Shown piece by piece: positions 16,561 to 26,342 of a stretch of 64,000 bases of DNA. Location of the stretch: positions 284,812 to 348,811 of the forward strand of contig NZ_LR027842.1 of assembly GCF_900607225.1 (NCBI RefSeq). Direction: 5' to 3'. The notes under the pieces were generated by a model. That model saw nothing but the letters and a program-made list of their open reading frames with translations, made no database searches and was not told the DNA's origin. Origin of the DNA: [Pseudopropionibacterium] massiliense (GTDB lineage: Bacteria; Actinomycetota; Actinomycetes; Propionibacteriales; Propionibacteriaceae). The first letter of the stretch is position 1; the number at the start of each line of letters is the position of its first letter. A program made the position numbers and the translations under genes.

Positions 16561-18606
16561 TCAGCCGGTCTTCGACGGGGTTGGGGATGGGGCCGGGTTC
16601 TTGGAGGTCTGCTGTCCACTCGGACTGGCCGTGGGCTGGTTCTGCTGAGGCGGAATGGCGATCTCGACCGAAACCTCCGCGTTCTTGTCCAATTCTGTGT
16701 TCTCTGGGGAGCTCTGAAAATACACCTTGTCGGCGGGGTGCTCGCTCGTCTGCACCTTCGTGATGCGCAGACTGGACGTGAAACCAGCGCTCTTGAAGGC
16801 CTGAAGTGCTTGGTTCTCATCCATGCCGACCAGGTTCGGCATCTTCGCGGTGGTCGGGGCAGCCTTCGCGATGGTGACGGTGATCTTCCCCGACTTGCGT
16901 TCCAACGCCGTTCCCTCCTCGGGATCCTGCTCGAAGACCTTGCCGGCGGCCTGCGCGGTGCTCTCCTTCTCCACCACGCTCACCCTGTTCCTGAACCCCT
17001 TCTCGGTGGCCGCTGCCCGGGCCTCGTCGGCGGTCATGCCGCTGAAGTCAGGTACCGCGGACTTGCCCGTGGCGATCCGCACGGTGATTTCCTGGTCCGG
17101 GGCGGCGGCCTGACCCGCGGCCGGTTCCGTTTCCTGCGCCTGATCCTTCACGGCGTCCGCGGCCTCCTTCGCAGGATCCATGTCCGCCTTGGAGATCGTG
17201 CCCGTGAAACCGGCGTCCTTGAGGGCCTTCGAGGCCTCGTCGAAGGACTTGCCCTTCACGTCGGGGACCTGCACCTGGTTCGGGCCCACGCCCACCTTGA
17301 GGGTCACGGTGCTCCCGGACGTGGCCTGCACCCCGGCCTTCGGGTCGGTGTCGACCACCTTGCCCTTGTTGGCGTCGTCGGACTCGACGGTCTCCACCTT
17401 CGTCTCGAAACCCTGCTCCTTCAACGTGGCCTCCGCGCTGGCCTGGAGAGCCCCGACGACGTTCGGCACCGCGACCTGCTTCGGCCCCGAGTTGAGCACC
17501 ATGTAGACGGCCGTCGCAATGCCTATCACCAGCAGCCCGACCAGCACCGAGACGACCACCAGGGCCTTGCGTTTCTTCTTCGGTTCCTCCTCGGCCTCCA
17601 CGGGCTCCACGGTGCCGACAGCGCCATTCACGGACGTGGCCTCCGCAGCCTTCGCATCCGCGGGGGTGGTCACGGCGCTCGGGGCCGCGCGCCGGGCGGG
17701 GGAGGGCATCACCGTCGTCGGCATCTCGACCGGGGAGGAATAGGCGGCCATCACGGGTTGTCCGTTCAGGGCCCGCAGGATGTCCTCACGGAACTCGCGG
17801 GCGTCCTGGTAGCGGTCGTTGGGTGACTTCGCCAACGCCTTCAACGTGATGGCGTCCATCGCCGGGGTCACCTCAGGGTCGCGCTGGCTGGGCGGCACGG
17901 GCGTTTCCCGGACGTGCTGGTAGGCGACCGAGACGGGGGAGTCCCCCTTGAACGGTGGCTCCGAGCACAGCAGCTCGTAGAGCAGACATCCCACCGAGTA
18001 CAGGTCCGAGCGCTGATCGACCTTCTCCCCGCGCGCCTGCTCCGGCGACAGGTACTGCGCGGTGCCGATCACCGCGGCGGTCTGCGTCATCGTCGCGGAG
18101 GTGTCGGCGACGGCACGGGCGATGCCGAAATCCATCACCTTGACCGTGCCGGCGGGGGTGAGCATCACGTTGGCCGGTTTGATGTCGCGGTGGATGATCC
18201 CGGCCCGGTGGCTGTACGACAACGCGTCCAACACGCCCGCGGTGAACTCCAGTGCGCGGGCGGGCACGATCTTGCGGCCGTTACGCAGCACTTCCCGCAG
18301 GGTCACGCCCTCGACGAGCTCCATCACGATGTAGGGCACCATCACGTCGGACTTGGTGTCGCGTTCCTCGCCGGTGTCGTAGACGGCGACGATGTTCGGG
18401 TGGTTCAGACCCGCCGCGGACTGGGCCTCGCGACGGAACCGGGCCTGGAAGGTGGGATCGCTGGCCAGGTCGATGCGCAGGCGTTTGATGGCCACGTCGC
18501 GGACTAGTCGCAGGTCACGGGCCCGCCAGACCTCGGCCATGCCGCCACGCCCGATGATCTGGTCGAGCTCGTAACGCTCGCCCAGCAGGGTGCCGCGCTC
18601 AGTCAT
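16561..18606 (-). CDS. pknB: PASTA-domain Ser/Thr protein kinase PknB
   Basis: A 681-residue transmembrane kinase. The catalytic domain (about 10-270) has P-loop 'GRGGMAEV' (19-26), Lys41, the catalytic loop 'HRDIKPANV' and 'DFGIA'. A membrane span near 345-365 ('ALVVVSVLVGLLVIG') leads to four PASTA repeats (starting near 'VPNVVGALQ', 'VPDVKGKSF', 'VPDFSGMTA', 'MPNLVGMDE') that sense muropeptide or lipid II, and a Pro/Ser tail. It phosphorylates division and wall-synthesis proteins including FhaA-type targets. ATG 18606 is chosen because 'MTERGTLLGERYELD' is the family start; an upstream ATG at 18648 would add an unusual leader. First kinase of the fha-pstP-rodA-pbpA-pknB operon; no pknA is present. 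Confidence 0.96.
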   Translation of the reverse strand: MTERGTLLGERYELDQIIGRGGMAEVWRARDLRLVRDVAIKRLRIDLASDPTFQARFRREAQSAAGLNHPNIVAVYDTGEERDTKSDVMVPYIVMELVEGVTLREVLRNGRKIVPARALEFTAGVLDALSYSHRAGIIHRDIKPANVMLTPAGTVKVMDFGIARAVADTSATMTQTAAVIGTAQYLSPEQARGEKVDQRSDLYSVGCLLYELLCSEPPFKGDSPVSVAYQHVRETPVPPSQRDPEVTPAMDAITLKALAKSPNDRYQDAREFREDILRALNGQPVMAAYSSPVEMPTTVMPSPARRAAPSAVTTPADAKAAEATSVNGAVGTVEPVEAEEEPKKKRKALVVVSVLVGLLVIGIATAVYMVLNSGPKQVAVPNVVGALQASAEATLKEQGFETKVETVESDDANKGKVVDTDPKAGVQATSGSTVTLKVGVGPNQVQVPDVKGKSFDEASKALKDAGFTGTISKADMDPAKEAADAVKDQAQETEPAAGQAAAPDQEITVRIATGKSAVPDFSGMTADEARAAATEKGFRNRVSVVEKESTAQAAGKVFEQDPEEGTALERKSGKITVTIAKAAPTTAKMPNLVGMDENQALQAFKSAGFTSSLRITKVQTSEHPADKVYFQSSPENTELDKNAEVSVEIAIPPQQNQPTASPSGQQTSKNPAPSPTPSKTG

Positions 18607-18669
18607 CGCACTGGTCCTTTCGGTTGATCGGGAACCATTGTGGCCCATCGGGGCGGTTTCTGCCCGCCC

Positions 18670-20097
18670 TCATCGGAGGGACTCCACGACCGCCTTGAAC
18701 ACAGGCGCGGCGACCTTGCCACCCGAGATGTCGTTGCGTTCGACCGACGTGCTCTGCACGAAGGCCACAACAGCGACGTGCGGTTCGGTGGCGTAACCGA
18801 CGAACCACGCGTACGGGGGACGGCCGGGAGCCGACTCGGCGGTACCGGTCTTGCCCCCGATGGTCAGTCCGTGGGACTGCGCGGGCGAGCCGGTGCCGTC
18901 GCTGACCACATTCTCCATCATCTGCTTGAGTTGTTTGGCAGTGCCCTCACTGATCGGGCGACTCGCCTGCTCGGGTTGGATCGTCTGGATCACCTTGAGG
19001 TCGCTTCCGGTGACGCTCTTGACCACGTGAGGTTTCATCAACACCCCGTTGTTGGCGATGGCGGAGGCCACCATCAGCATCTGCAACGGGGTGGCGGCCA
19101 CCTCGTACTGTCCGATGCTGGATTGCGCCAGGTAGGCCGGATCCATCTGCGTGGGGAACTTGGAGGCCGTCGTCGGCATGTCGACGCCGGGGGCCGAGTT
19201 GAAACCGAAACGCTGTGCCGCATCGAGCATCTTCTCCTGCCCCAGCTCGACGCCCAGCTTCGCGAAGGCGGTGTTGCAGGACATCGCCAGCGCGTGTTCG
19301 AGGGTGGTTTCCGTGCCTCCGCAGTCCGTGGAGTTGCCGATGCCGTGGCTGGAGCCGGGGGCCTGATAGCTGGTCGGGGAGGCGACGGTGGATGACGGGT
19401 TGTACCCGGCCTCCAGAGCGGCTGCCGCGGTCACCAGCTTGAAGGTGGAGCCGGGGGGGAAGATCTCCCGCACCGCGCGGTTCTTCAGCGGCTCCGCGGA
19501 ATCGTTGATCAGCGTCTCCCAGTTCGTCTTCTCCGTCGAGGGATCAGATGCGGCCAGCAGGTTGGGGTCGTAGGTGGGGGTGGAGACCAGGGCCAGGATC
19601 TCACCGGTGGTGTAGTCGATGGCGATGGCCGCTCCCTGCTGTTTGCCCAGGGCCTTCAGCGCCGCGGCCTGGGCCTTCGGGTTCAGCGTCGTGTTCAGGT
19701 TCGCGCCCTGCGGTTTCTTGCCCGTCAACAGGTCGATGATCCGGGGGATCGTCTGCGACGACGCCGTGCCCGTCAGTTCCGCGTTCCAGTTGCGCTCCAG
19801 CTCCTGCTTGCCGTAGGAGTACGAGTACCAGCCGGTCACCGACGAGTACGTCTCGCCCTGGGGGAAGGTGCGCTGCCACGGAAACTTCCCCGACGCGGGC
19901 GCCGACATCGCGATCGCATCGTTGCCGACCAGGATCGCACCCCGGTTGGTGTTGAACTCGGCATCCCTGACGCGCACGTTTCGTGGGTCCTTGAGCATGT
20001 CCTCCGACCTGGCGACGGCCAGCCATGTGATGTTCACCAGCAGCGCCGCCATCAGCAGCGAGATGAAGATGCTGACCTTCCGCAGGGGACCGTTCAT
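18670..20097 (-). CDS. pbpA: Penicillin-binding protein PbpA, class B transpeptidase
   Basis: A 475-residue monofunctional transpeptidase. One N-terminal span ('IFISLLMAALLVNITWLAV'), then the pedestal region, then the catalytic domain with the Ser nucleophile in 'PPGSTFKLV', 'SCN' in 'LAMSCNTAF', and 'KTGTAE'. It crosslinks peptidoglycan together with RodA. Its ATG overlaps the rodA stop (ATGA at 20094-20097), so the two are translationally coupled. Length and motifs are normal for the actinobacterial PbpA. Confidence 0.95.
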   Translation of the reverse strand: MNGPLRKVSIFISLLMAALLVNITWLAVARSEDMLKDPRNVRVRDAEFNTNRGAILVGNDAIAMSAPASGKFPWQRTFPQGETYSSVTGWYSYSYGKQELERNWNAELTGTASSQTIPRIIDLLTGKKPQGANLNTTLNPKAQAAALKALGKQQGAAIAIDYTTGEILALVSTPTYDPNLLAASDPSTEKTNWETLINDSAEPLKNRAVREIFPPGSTFKLVTAAAALEAGYNPSSTVASPTSYQAPGSSHGIGNSTDCGGTETTLEHALAMSCNTAFAKLGVELGQEKMLDAAQRFGFNSAPGVDMPTTASKFPTQMDPAYLAQSSIGQYEVAATPLQMLMVASAIANNGVLMKPHVVKSVTGSDLKVIQTIQPEQASRPISEGTAKQLKQMMENVVSDGTGSPAQSHGLTIGGKTGTAESAPGRPPYAWFVGYATEPHVAVVAFVQSTSVERNDISGGKVAAPVFKAVVESLR

Positions 20098-21482
20098 TTC
20101 GCAATCACCGCCGTCGACTGGGCAGGAGTCATCAACTCCTGCGGGGTTGCCGTGGCGCGCTGGGGCATGCGCGCACGGTGGGAGATCACCAGCAGGATGC
20201 CGATGATCATCCAGTTCGCGATCAGGGAGGAACCGCCCTGCGACATGAACGGCGTCGTCAGGCCGGTCAGGGGCAGCAGACGGGTGATGCCGCCGATGAT
20301 CGAGAACACCTGCAGGGCGAAGGTGAACGCCAGACCGCCCGCCAGGAGCTTTCCGAAACCGTCGGGGCAGATCAGAGCGGTCTTCATGCCGCGAGCGACG
20401 ATGAACCCGTACAGCAGCACGATCGCCATCATGCCGACGATCCCGATCTCCTCGGCGAGGCTGGCGGCGATGAAATCGCTCTCGTTCATGGGCGTCAGCC
20501 ACGGCGAACCCTGACCCCAGCCGCGCCCGAACAGCCCGCCCCAGGCGTAGCCGAACTGGGCCTGGATGATCTGGTAGTTGGCGTCGTAGTCGTTGAACGG
20601 GTTCAACCAGGAATTGACCCGGCGGGGCACGTGACTGGTGAACCTCCACGCCAACAGCCCCGCGATCACGAACGCGACACCGGCGAGGATCGGCCAGGCC
20701 GGGCGCTGCGTCGCGACGTAGATCATGAAGGTGAACAAACCGAAGAACAGCAGGGCGGTGCCGAGGTCGTTCTGGAAGACCATGATGCCCAGCGAGAGGA
20801 ACCACATCACCGCGATGGGCCCCAGATCGCGGGCTCGGGGGAACTCGAGGCCGAAGAAGCGCCTGCCGGCCAGGGCCAGCAGGTCGCGTTTCTCGTAGAA
20901 ATAGGCCGCGAAGGCCAGCGCCAGGAGGATCTTGGCCACCTCGGCGGGCTGGAAACTGAAGGGGCCGAGCCCGATCCAGATCCGCGCGCCGTTCAGCTCG
21001 CGACCGACCCCCGGCACCAGGGGCAGCAGCAGCAACACCATGCCCGCCAGGAACAGCAGGTAGGGGAAACGCTGGAGCCTGCGGTGGTCGAGCAGCCAGA
21101 TCACGACCGCGGCGAACAGCAGGATACCGAGCCCCGTCCAGAGCAGCTGGTTCGTGGCGGCGTGCGCGTTCTTGGCGTTGTCGAGACGTGCGATCATGGC
21201 CAGGCCGAGCCCGTTGAGCAGGAACACGCTCGGCAGGATCACCGGGTCCGCGTAGGGGATGCGCCATCTGATGACGAAGTGCGCGGCCAGTGCCATGCCG
21301 AACCAGACGAGGGTGCCGGGTATCAGACCGTCCGGGGGCGCACCCTTGAGATTCAGGTAGGAGACGACCCAGCCCACCACACCGAATGTGCACGCGATGA
21401 GGGTCAGCACCAGTTCGACCCCGCGCCGCTGCCGGTAGATGATGTACTCGCCCGTCGCCGAGGGCTGCTGTGCGACCGACAT
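20094..21482 (-). CDS. rodA: RodA/FtsW-type SEDS peptidoglycan glycosyltransferase
   Basis: A 462-residue SEDS polymerase with about ten to twelve membrane spans. Recognisable blocks are 'LNGARIWIGLGPFSFQPAEVAKI', 'FFLSLGIMVFQNDLGTALLFFG' (including the Asp in 'QNDLGTALL'), the large extracellular loop with 'YDANYQIIQAQFGYAWGGLFGRGWG', and the family end 'TPFMSQGGSSLIANW'. It polymerises lipid II glycan strands with PbpA. Its ATG overlaps the pstP stop (ATGA). Standard operon position. Confidence 0.95.
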   Translation of the reverse strand: MSVAQQPSATGEYIIYRQRRGVELVLTLIACTFGVVGWVVSYLNLKGAPPDGLIPGTLVWFGMALAAHFVIRWRIPYADPVILPSVFLLNGLGLAMIARLDNAKNAHAATNQLLWTGLGILLFAAVVIWLLDHRRLQRFPYLLFLAGMVLLLLPLVPGVGRELNGARIWIGLGPFSFQPAEVAKILLALAFAAYFYEKRDLLALAGRRFFGLEFPRARDLGPIAVMWFLSLGIMVFQNDLGTALLFFGLFTFMIYVATQRPAWPILAGVAFVIAGLLAWRFTSHVPRRVNSWLNPFNDYDANYQIIQAQFGYAWGGLFGRGWGQGSPWLTPMNESDFIAASLAEEIGIVGMMAIVLLYGFIVARGMKTALICPDGFGKLLAGGLAFTFALQVFSIIGGITRLLPLTGLTTPFMSQGGSSLIANWMIIGILLVISHRARMPQRATATPQELMTPAQSTAVIAK

Positions 21483-22894
21483 CAGCAGGCCTCCGGATCC
21501 GCTTCCTCGGCGGCCGTCGGGCTCATCGGGGCGAGTATCGTCGGGTAGTTCGTCTGTCCGGGGGAGTGGGACAGCGGTGCGGTGGAGCTGGTTTCCACGG
21601 GAAGACCCGGTCCCGTCGGCTCACTCGGTTGGGGTTCGCTCGGTGGCGTGACGGTGCTGAGACGCTTCCGGCGCGCGTCGAGGCAGCGGCTCGCGTACCC
21701 GTCGAGGATGTTCGCCGCGTCATTGGCGGATGTGAGGTCGGAGAACCCGATCGTGTTGGCCACCTGGCGCTGGAAGAACACCGGAAGATCCGCGACCCGG
21801 GTTCCGCGGCGTTCCACCAGGGTGTTCATCTCGTGGCCGAGCAGCGCTCCCGGGAGGCCGTTGTAGATCCCGATCCACCCATCGGCGGAGGCGATGAAAT
21901 ACCGGGAGGAGCTGTAGACCCGCACCCCCCAGAAGGTCGCGCCCACGACGATCAGGCTCGTCAGGAGCGCCACAACGACCGTGGGCCAGCGGCGCTTGTC
22001 CTTGTTCTCCTGCGGGGCGTAGCGCGCCTTCTCCGCCGAGTCGTGGTCGGGATCCTCGACGGGCTCCGGTTCGGGATAGCCCGGGCCCTCCTCCTCGTGC
22101 GTGATGGCGGGGATCTCGCGTTCCAGGGCGGAACCGGCGAGCTGCGGTTCGGCGGCGTCGAGTTCGTCGCTCTGCGGCACCACCTGCGCTAGCACCAGGG
22201 AGATGTTGTCGTGGCCGCCGTGTTCGTTCGCCAGGGCCGACAGGCGTGAGACGCATTCGTCGAGGTCGTCGAGGCCCAGCAGTTCGTGCAGCTCCTCCCG
22301 GGTCATCAGACCGGACAGGCCGTCTGAGCAGAACAACAGCCGATCGCCCTTGCGCACGTGCAGTTCGAAGAAATCCGGATCCGTGTCCCCGGCCCCGTTG
22401 AGGACCTTCAGGATCAGCGACCGGTGCGGATGGGTGGCCGCCTGCTCCGGCGTGATGCGCCCCTCGTCGATCAGCGACTGCACCCACGAGTGGTCGTGGG
22501 TCAGCTGCCTCAGCTCGCCGTCGCGCAGCAGGTAACCGCGCGAGTCACCGATGTGCGCGATGCCCAGCAACGTTCCCGAGAAGGCCGCCCCCGAGAAGGT
22601 GGTGCCCATCCCGTCCAGTTCCGGGTCGCTCTCGATCAGGTCGGCGAGCTTGTCGTTGGCGCGCTGCACGATGCCCGCCATGTGTTCGAGCAGGTGTTCG
22701 TCGTCGAGGCGACGATTCCCGTCGCGGGCCTCCAGCGTCGCGACGGCGGAGGCCAGGTCCCCGGCGGCCGCGCCACCCATGCCGTCGGCGACGACCAGCA
22801 GGTTCGGGCTGGCGAAGGCGGCGTCCTGGTTGTTCTTGCGGACCCGCCCCACCTCGGAGCGGATGCGGAAGTCGAGGGAGAACATCGGCCTCAC
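21482..22894 (-). CDS. pstP: PP2C-family Ser/Thr phosphatase PstP
   Basis: A 470-residue phosphatase that reverses PknB signalling. The N-terminal PP2C domain (to about 240) carries the metal-binding motifs 'VADGMGGAAAGD', 'GDSRGYLLRDG' and 'DGLSGLMT', and 'EHGGHDNISLVLA'. A linker and one membrane span ('VVVALLTSLIVVGATFWGV') lead to an extracytoplasmic domain of about 130 residues ending in a Pro/Ser-rich tail. GTG 22894 is chosen because it overlaps the fhaB stop (GTGA); ATG at 22885 is the alternative. Confidence 0.95.
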   Translation of the reverse strand: MRPMFSLDFRIRSEVGRVRKNNQDAAFASPNLLVVADGMGGAAAGDLASAVATLEARDGNRRLDDEHLLEHMAGIVQRANDKLADLIESDPELDGMGTTFSGAAFSGTLLGIAHIGDSRGYLLRDGELRQLTHDHSWVQSLIDEGRITPEQAATHPHRSLILKVLNGAGDTDPDFFELHVRKGDRLLFCSDGLSGLMTREELHELLGLDDLDECVSRLSALANEHGGHDNISLVLAQVVPQSDELDAAEPQLAGSALEREIPAITHEEEGPGYPEPEPVEDPDHDSAEKARYAPQENKDKRRWPTVVVALLTSLIVVGATFWGVRVYSSSRYFIASADGWIGIYNGLPGALLGHEMNTLVERRGTRVADLPVFFQRQVANTIGFSDLTSANDAANILDGYASRCLDARRKRLSTVTPPSEPQPSEPTGPGLPVETSSTAPLSHSPGQTNYPTILAPMSPTAAEEADPEAC

Positions 22895-23352
22895 ACCTCC
22901 AGCTTCATCATGGTGCGGCCGATGCGGAGGATGTCGTTGATCCCGATCGGGGTGGGTTCGGTGATGCGTTTGCCGTTCACGTAGGTGCCGTTGGTGGATC
23001 CGAGATCGGTCACCACCCAGGTCTCGGGGTCGCGTTGGACGAGCTGCGCGTGGCGGGAGGACGCGTAGTCGTCGTCGAGGAGGATGGTGGAATCGGAGGT
23101 GCGGCCCAGGTTGATGGTCGGTTCCAGTGGGATGGAGAGCCCCTGCTGGGCTCCCTGGGTGATGGCGAACCGGGTGGGCTGGTGCTTCGCCCTGCCGCGT
23201 CTCGCCGGGGCCTGTTCGTTGGCGGGCAGGTCGGAGGCCGACACCTTCCGGCCGAACATGTCCTTGCGGATCACGTCGGCGAGGATGCCGATGAACACCC
23301 AGAGCAGGGCGAGGAAGACAATCTTGATCGCCGCTGCGACGAGATCGGACAT
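22891..23352 (-). CDS. fhaB: FHA-domain protein FhaB (FipA-type)
   Basis: A 153-residue protein: one N-terminal membrane span ('AIKIVFLALLWVFIGILADVI'), a basic linker, and a C-terminal forkhead-associated domain ('INLGRTSDSTILLDDDYASSRHAQL', 'VTDLGSTNGTYVNGKRI') that binds phosphothreonine, with the Arg, Ser-Arg-His and Asn positions intact. It links PknB signalling to the division machinery. Its stop overlaps the pstP GTG. ATG 23352. Confidence 0.95.
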   Translation of the reverse strand: MSDLVAAAIKIVFLALLWVFIGILADVIRKDMFGRKVSASDLPANEQAPARRGRAKHQPTRFAITQGAQQGLSIPLEPTINLGRTSDSTILLDDDYASSRHAQLVQRDPETWVVTDLGSTNGTYVNGKRITEPTPIGINDILRIGRTMMKLEV

Positions 23353-23356
23353 GGGC

Positions 23357-24064
23357 TCACGCCTCCGACAGCGAATGCACCAGCATCCTCGTGTTGCCGA
23401 TCTCGATGCGGGAGCCGTCCCTGAGCTGGGCGGCCTGCACCCGGGACCCGTCGACGACGATGCCATTGGTGGAGCCGAGGTCCTCGATGCGGATGGAGCG
23501 GTTCTCCAGCGGCCCGGAGACCGAGATCATGGCGTGGCGACGCGACACCCCCGGGTCGTTGACACGCAGGTCCGCGTTCGAGCCGCGGCCGATCACCAGG
23601 CCCGGGGGCACCAGCGGGTGACGTACCCCCGCGACCTCCAGCACCAGCTGCTGTGATGCACGGGGCCGGGGCGCTGGTGGCTGGTCCGGTGCCGTCGCCA
23701 CGGCCTGGCTGGTCACCCGGAACTGTCCCGTCGGCAGCGACTGCTCCAGTATGTAGAGGATCTGGATGGAACCGTTGAACACGTAGGAGCGTTCCGCGGC
23801 GTGTGCCCTGAGCTCCGGGATGATCTCCGAGTTGAGGGTCTTGGTGTAGGGGAACAGCCTGTTGTAGTCGTGGGGGGAGAGGGAAACCGTGAACACGTTC
23901 GGTACCAGCCGCTTGTCGCGGCTGAGGAGTTTGGCCTCGGAGTCCAGTTCCCGCTGAATGCCCGCGGCGATCTCGACGGGCTGCACGTCGCCTTTGAAGG
24001 CGCGGGCGAAAACCTTGTCCACGGCGGCGCCGATCCTCTTCTCAGCGCGGTCGAACACGCCCAT
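23357..24064 (-). CDS. fhaA: FHA-domain protein FhaA (DUF3662-FHA)
   Basis: A 235-residue protein, short for FhaA (often over 400 residues) because the disordered middle is reduced to about 20 residues. The N-terminal DUF3662 domain (about 1-120: 'EKRIGAAVDKVFARAFKGDVQPVEIA') and the C-terminal FHA domain ('VIGRGSNADLRVNDPGVSRRHAMI', 'IEDLGSTNGIVVDG') are both complete. FhaA binds phosphorylated MviN/MurJ and PknB-family targets to control lipid II export. First gene of the leftward operon; its upstream gap, 24065-24261, should carry the operon promoter. Confidence 0.94.
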   Translation of the reverse strand: MGVFDRAEKRIGAAVDKVFARAFKGDVQPVEIAAGIQRELDSEAKLLSRDKRLVPNVFTVSLSPHDYNRLFPYTKTLNSEIIPELRAHAAERSYVFNGSIQILYILEQSLPTGQFRVTSQAVATAPDQPPAPRPRASQQLVLEVAGVRHPLVPPGLVIGRGSNADLRVNDPGVSRRHAMISVSGPLENRSIRIEDLGSTNGIVVDGSRVQAAQLRDGSRIEIGNTRMLVHSLSEA

Positions 24065-24261
24065 TCACCCTCCTCTCAACGGGACCAGCTTAGAGGACAG
24101 GCCAATCGTGGTCACCTGACTCGCCTGCCCTCGGGCCGTGAAACGGGCCCGGAGGTGCTGTGGGGTGGCCCTTGCGGCCGGTTCACAGAGGCCAACGAGA
24201 ACCTACCCGTTGGCCCAGGGGCGTTCGCGGTCGGGGTGCCGGTGACGGATTCCGGAGGTCC

Positions 24262-25281
24262 TCACCCGGCGGTTGTCCCGGGGAAGGGGTGGCGGAAGGT
24301 GTGGGCGAAGGCCTCGAGGATCTCGGTGGATCCCTCCACCGCACTGATCCTCTCGGCCGCGAGGTCCGCCTCGACGCGGGCCGCGACCTCGCGGACCTCG
24401 GGGGAGGTGCGCAGCGACTGGATGATCTCCTGCTCCACCATGTTCCACAGCCAGGCGCGCTGCTGGGACTGGCGTCGGCTGACGAGTTCCCCCTCCTTCT
24501 CCAGGTCGGCGCGGTGCTTCGTGACCGCCTCCCACACCTCGTCGAGACCCGCCCCGGTGTAGGAGGAGCAGGTCAGAACGGGGGGGCGGCGTCTCGACGC
24601 GTCGCTGGAGATGAGTTTCATGGCGATGCTGAGTTCACGGGCGGAGACCCGGGCCTCGCCCTCGTTGTCGCCGTCGGCCTTGGTGATGGATATCACGTCG
24701 GCGAGTTCGAGGATGCCGCGTTTGATGCCCTGCAGCTGGTCCCCGGTGCGGGCGACGTGCAGGAACAGGAAGGTGTCGACCATGCCCGCGACCGCCACCT
24801 CCGACTGCCCCACACCCACGGTCTCGACCAGGACGACGTCGTAACCGGCGGCCTCCAGCACCAGCATCGACTCGCGGGTGGCGCGTGCCACACCACCCAG
24901 GTGCCCCGCCGACGGCGAGGGACGGATGAACACCTCCTCCCGCATCGCGAGGTCACCCATGCGGGTGCGGTCGCCGAGGATGGAACCGCCTGTGCGGGTC
25001 GACGACGGGTCGACGGCGAGCACCGCCACCCGGTGGTGGCGTTCCTCGATCAGCTTGATGCCCATCGCGTTGATGAAGGTCGACTTGCCGGCCCCGGGCA
25101 CACCCGAGATGCCGACGCGGAACGCCCTTCCGGTGTACGGATTGATCAGCTGCAGCAGCTCGTGGGCCTGCGCCCGGTGTTCGGGCTTGGTCGACTCCAC
25201 CAGGGTGATCGCCCTTGCCACATGGCCCCTGGATCCCTCAACGACCTTGGCCGCCAGCTCCGCCACATTGAGATTCCGCAT
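24262..25281 (-). CDS. meaB: MeaB/ArgK-family GTPase, methylmalonyl-CoA mutase chaperone
   Basis: A 339-residue G3E-family GTPase. Walker A 'GVPGAGKST', the metallochaperone-type 'VLAVDPSSTRTGGSILGDRTRM', 'VLVETVGVGQSEV', and the base-specificity motif 'TKAD'. It protects and reloads the cobalamin of methylmalonyl-CoA mutase, the central enzyme of propionate fermentation. The mutase genes are not in the window, so meaB is detached from its usual partner here. ATG 25281. Older annotations call the family ArgK (arginine transport kinase), now considered a misnomer. Confidence 0.94.
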   Translation of the reverse strand: MRNLNVAELAAKVVEGSRGHVARAITLVESTKPEHRAQAHELLQLINPYTGRAFRVGISGVPGAGKSTFINAMGIKLIEERHHRVAVLAVDPSSTRTGGSILGDRTRMGDLAMREEVFIRPSPSAGHLGGVARATRESMLVLEAAGYDVVLVETVGVGQSEVAVAGMVDTFLFLHVARTGDQLQGIKRGILELADVISITKADGDNEGEARVSARELSIAMKLISSDASRRRPPVLTCSSYTGAGLDEVWEAVTKHRADLEKEGELVSRRQSQQRAWLWNMVEQEIIQSLRTSPEVREVAARVEADLAAERISAVEGSTEILEAFAHTFRHPFPGTTAG

Positions 25282-25331
25282 GGGAGCCACCCTATCCCCC
25301 GGTCCCGTCGGGGAACGCGCCCGGGGACGGG

Positions 25332-26312
25332 TCAGCGTTCCGACAGGCCCTCGATACGGTGCATGATGACGCCGTCGTAACCGAGCATCGCCCAGTCGGA
25401 CTCGTAGTCGCCGATGCGGGGTTCGTTCGCCCTGCCCTCGACGTTGTTGAGCAGCATCGACGGGAAGTCGACGCCGCACTCGTAGGCGTGTGGGTAGACA
25501 CCGCCGAAGCGCGGATTGACCTCCAGGATCGACCAGCCCTCGGGGGTGGAGAACAGGTCCACGTCGATGGTGCCGCGGAAACCGCAGCGCGTCACGAAGT
25601 CCTCCACGAGGGCGAACAGGGAGTCGTCCTTGAACGACACCGACTTGTCTGCGGTGCCGGCCCGCATCCGTAGTTTCTTCTTCGCGAACATGGCCGCCAC
25701 CCGGCCGGAGACCATGTCGACGTAGACGTCCACGTCGACCGGCTCACCGGGCAGGAACTCCTGGATGATCAACCCCGGAGTGGCGGCGAAGGCCGCATCG
25801 AGGTCGGATCGCGAGTCGATCCGCGCGATCCCCGCCGAGGCCGAACCCGTCCGTGACTTCACGAACAGCGGGAACTGCGCCACCCCCGCGTCGAGGTCGG
25901 CGTGGCAGGCGCCGAGGTCGATCCAGGACCGCGGGGTCGGCAACCCCTCCGCCGTCAGCCACTGGTACATCAGCCACTTGTCGAAGGCCCGTTCCACCAC
26001 CTCGGCGGGGGAGATCATCACCGCCGTGCCGACCGCCTCGAAGTCGTCGACGTGTTCCGCCAGGAGGCTCAACTCCGGATCCAGCAGCGACAGCGCCACC
26101 GAGATGTCTTCGTCACGGCAGATGCGCAGGATGGTGGGCAGGTACTCGGGGTCGGTGATCAGGGGCACGACGTGGTGGCCGTCGGCCGCGTACAGCGCGG
26201 GTGCGAGTTCGGAGGCGTCGGTGGTGATGACGCGACCGCGACCCGCCAGGGCACGTTTGAAGTAGGTGACGGTCTGGACGCGGCTGCCCGCGGTGAGGAT
26301 GAGGACGTTCAT
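25332..26312 (-). CDS. ATP-grasp carboxylate-amine ligase
   Basis: A 326-residue ATP-grasp enzyme. The N-terminal preATP-grasp part ('MNVLILTAGSRVQTVTYFKRAL') resembles carbamoyl-phosphate-synthase-like ligases. The ATP-binding half shows 'FPLFVKSRTGSASAGIARI', 'LIIQEFLPGEPVDVDVYVD' and the metal ligands in 'ILEVNPRFGG'. Such enzymes join a carboxylate to an amine through an acyl phosphate. It lies 30 bases downstream of the PLP decarboxylase in the same direction, so the pair probably makes and attaches an amino-acid-derived group, perhaps on the neighbouring sugar pathway product; substrate unknown. Confidence 0.85.
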   Translation of the reverse strand: MNVLILTAGSRVQTVTYFKRALAGRGRVITTDASELAPALYAADGHHVVPLITDPEYLPTILRICRDEDISVALSLLDPELSLLAEHVDDFEAVGTAVMISPAEVVERAFDKWLMYQWLTAEGLPTPRSWIDLGACHADLDAGVAQFPLFVKSRTGSASAGIARIDSRSDLDAAFAATPGLIIQEFLPGEPVDVDVYVDMVSGRVAAMFAKKKLRMRAGTADKSVSFKDDSLFALVEDFVTRCGFRGTIDVDLFSTPEGWSILEVNPRFGGVYPHAYECGVDFPSMLLNNVEGRANEPRIGDYESDWAMLGYDGVIMHRIEGLSER

Positions 26313-26342
26313 GCCCCGGTTTCCCTTTCGTCTCGTCTCCGG

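Noticed and set aside
20178-21548. A 456-residue plus-strand ORF
   Set aside because: Antisense to rodA, whose motifs and operon overlaps are clear.
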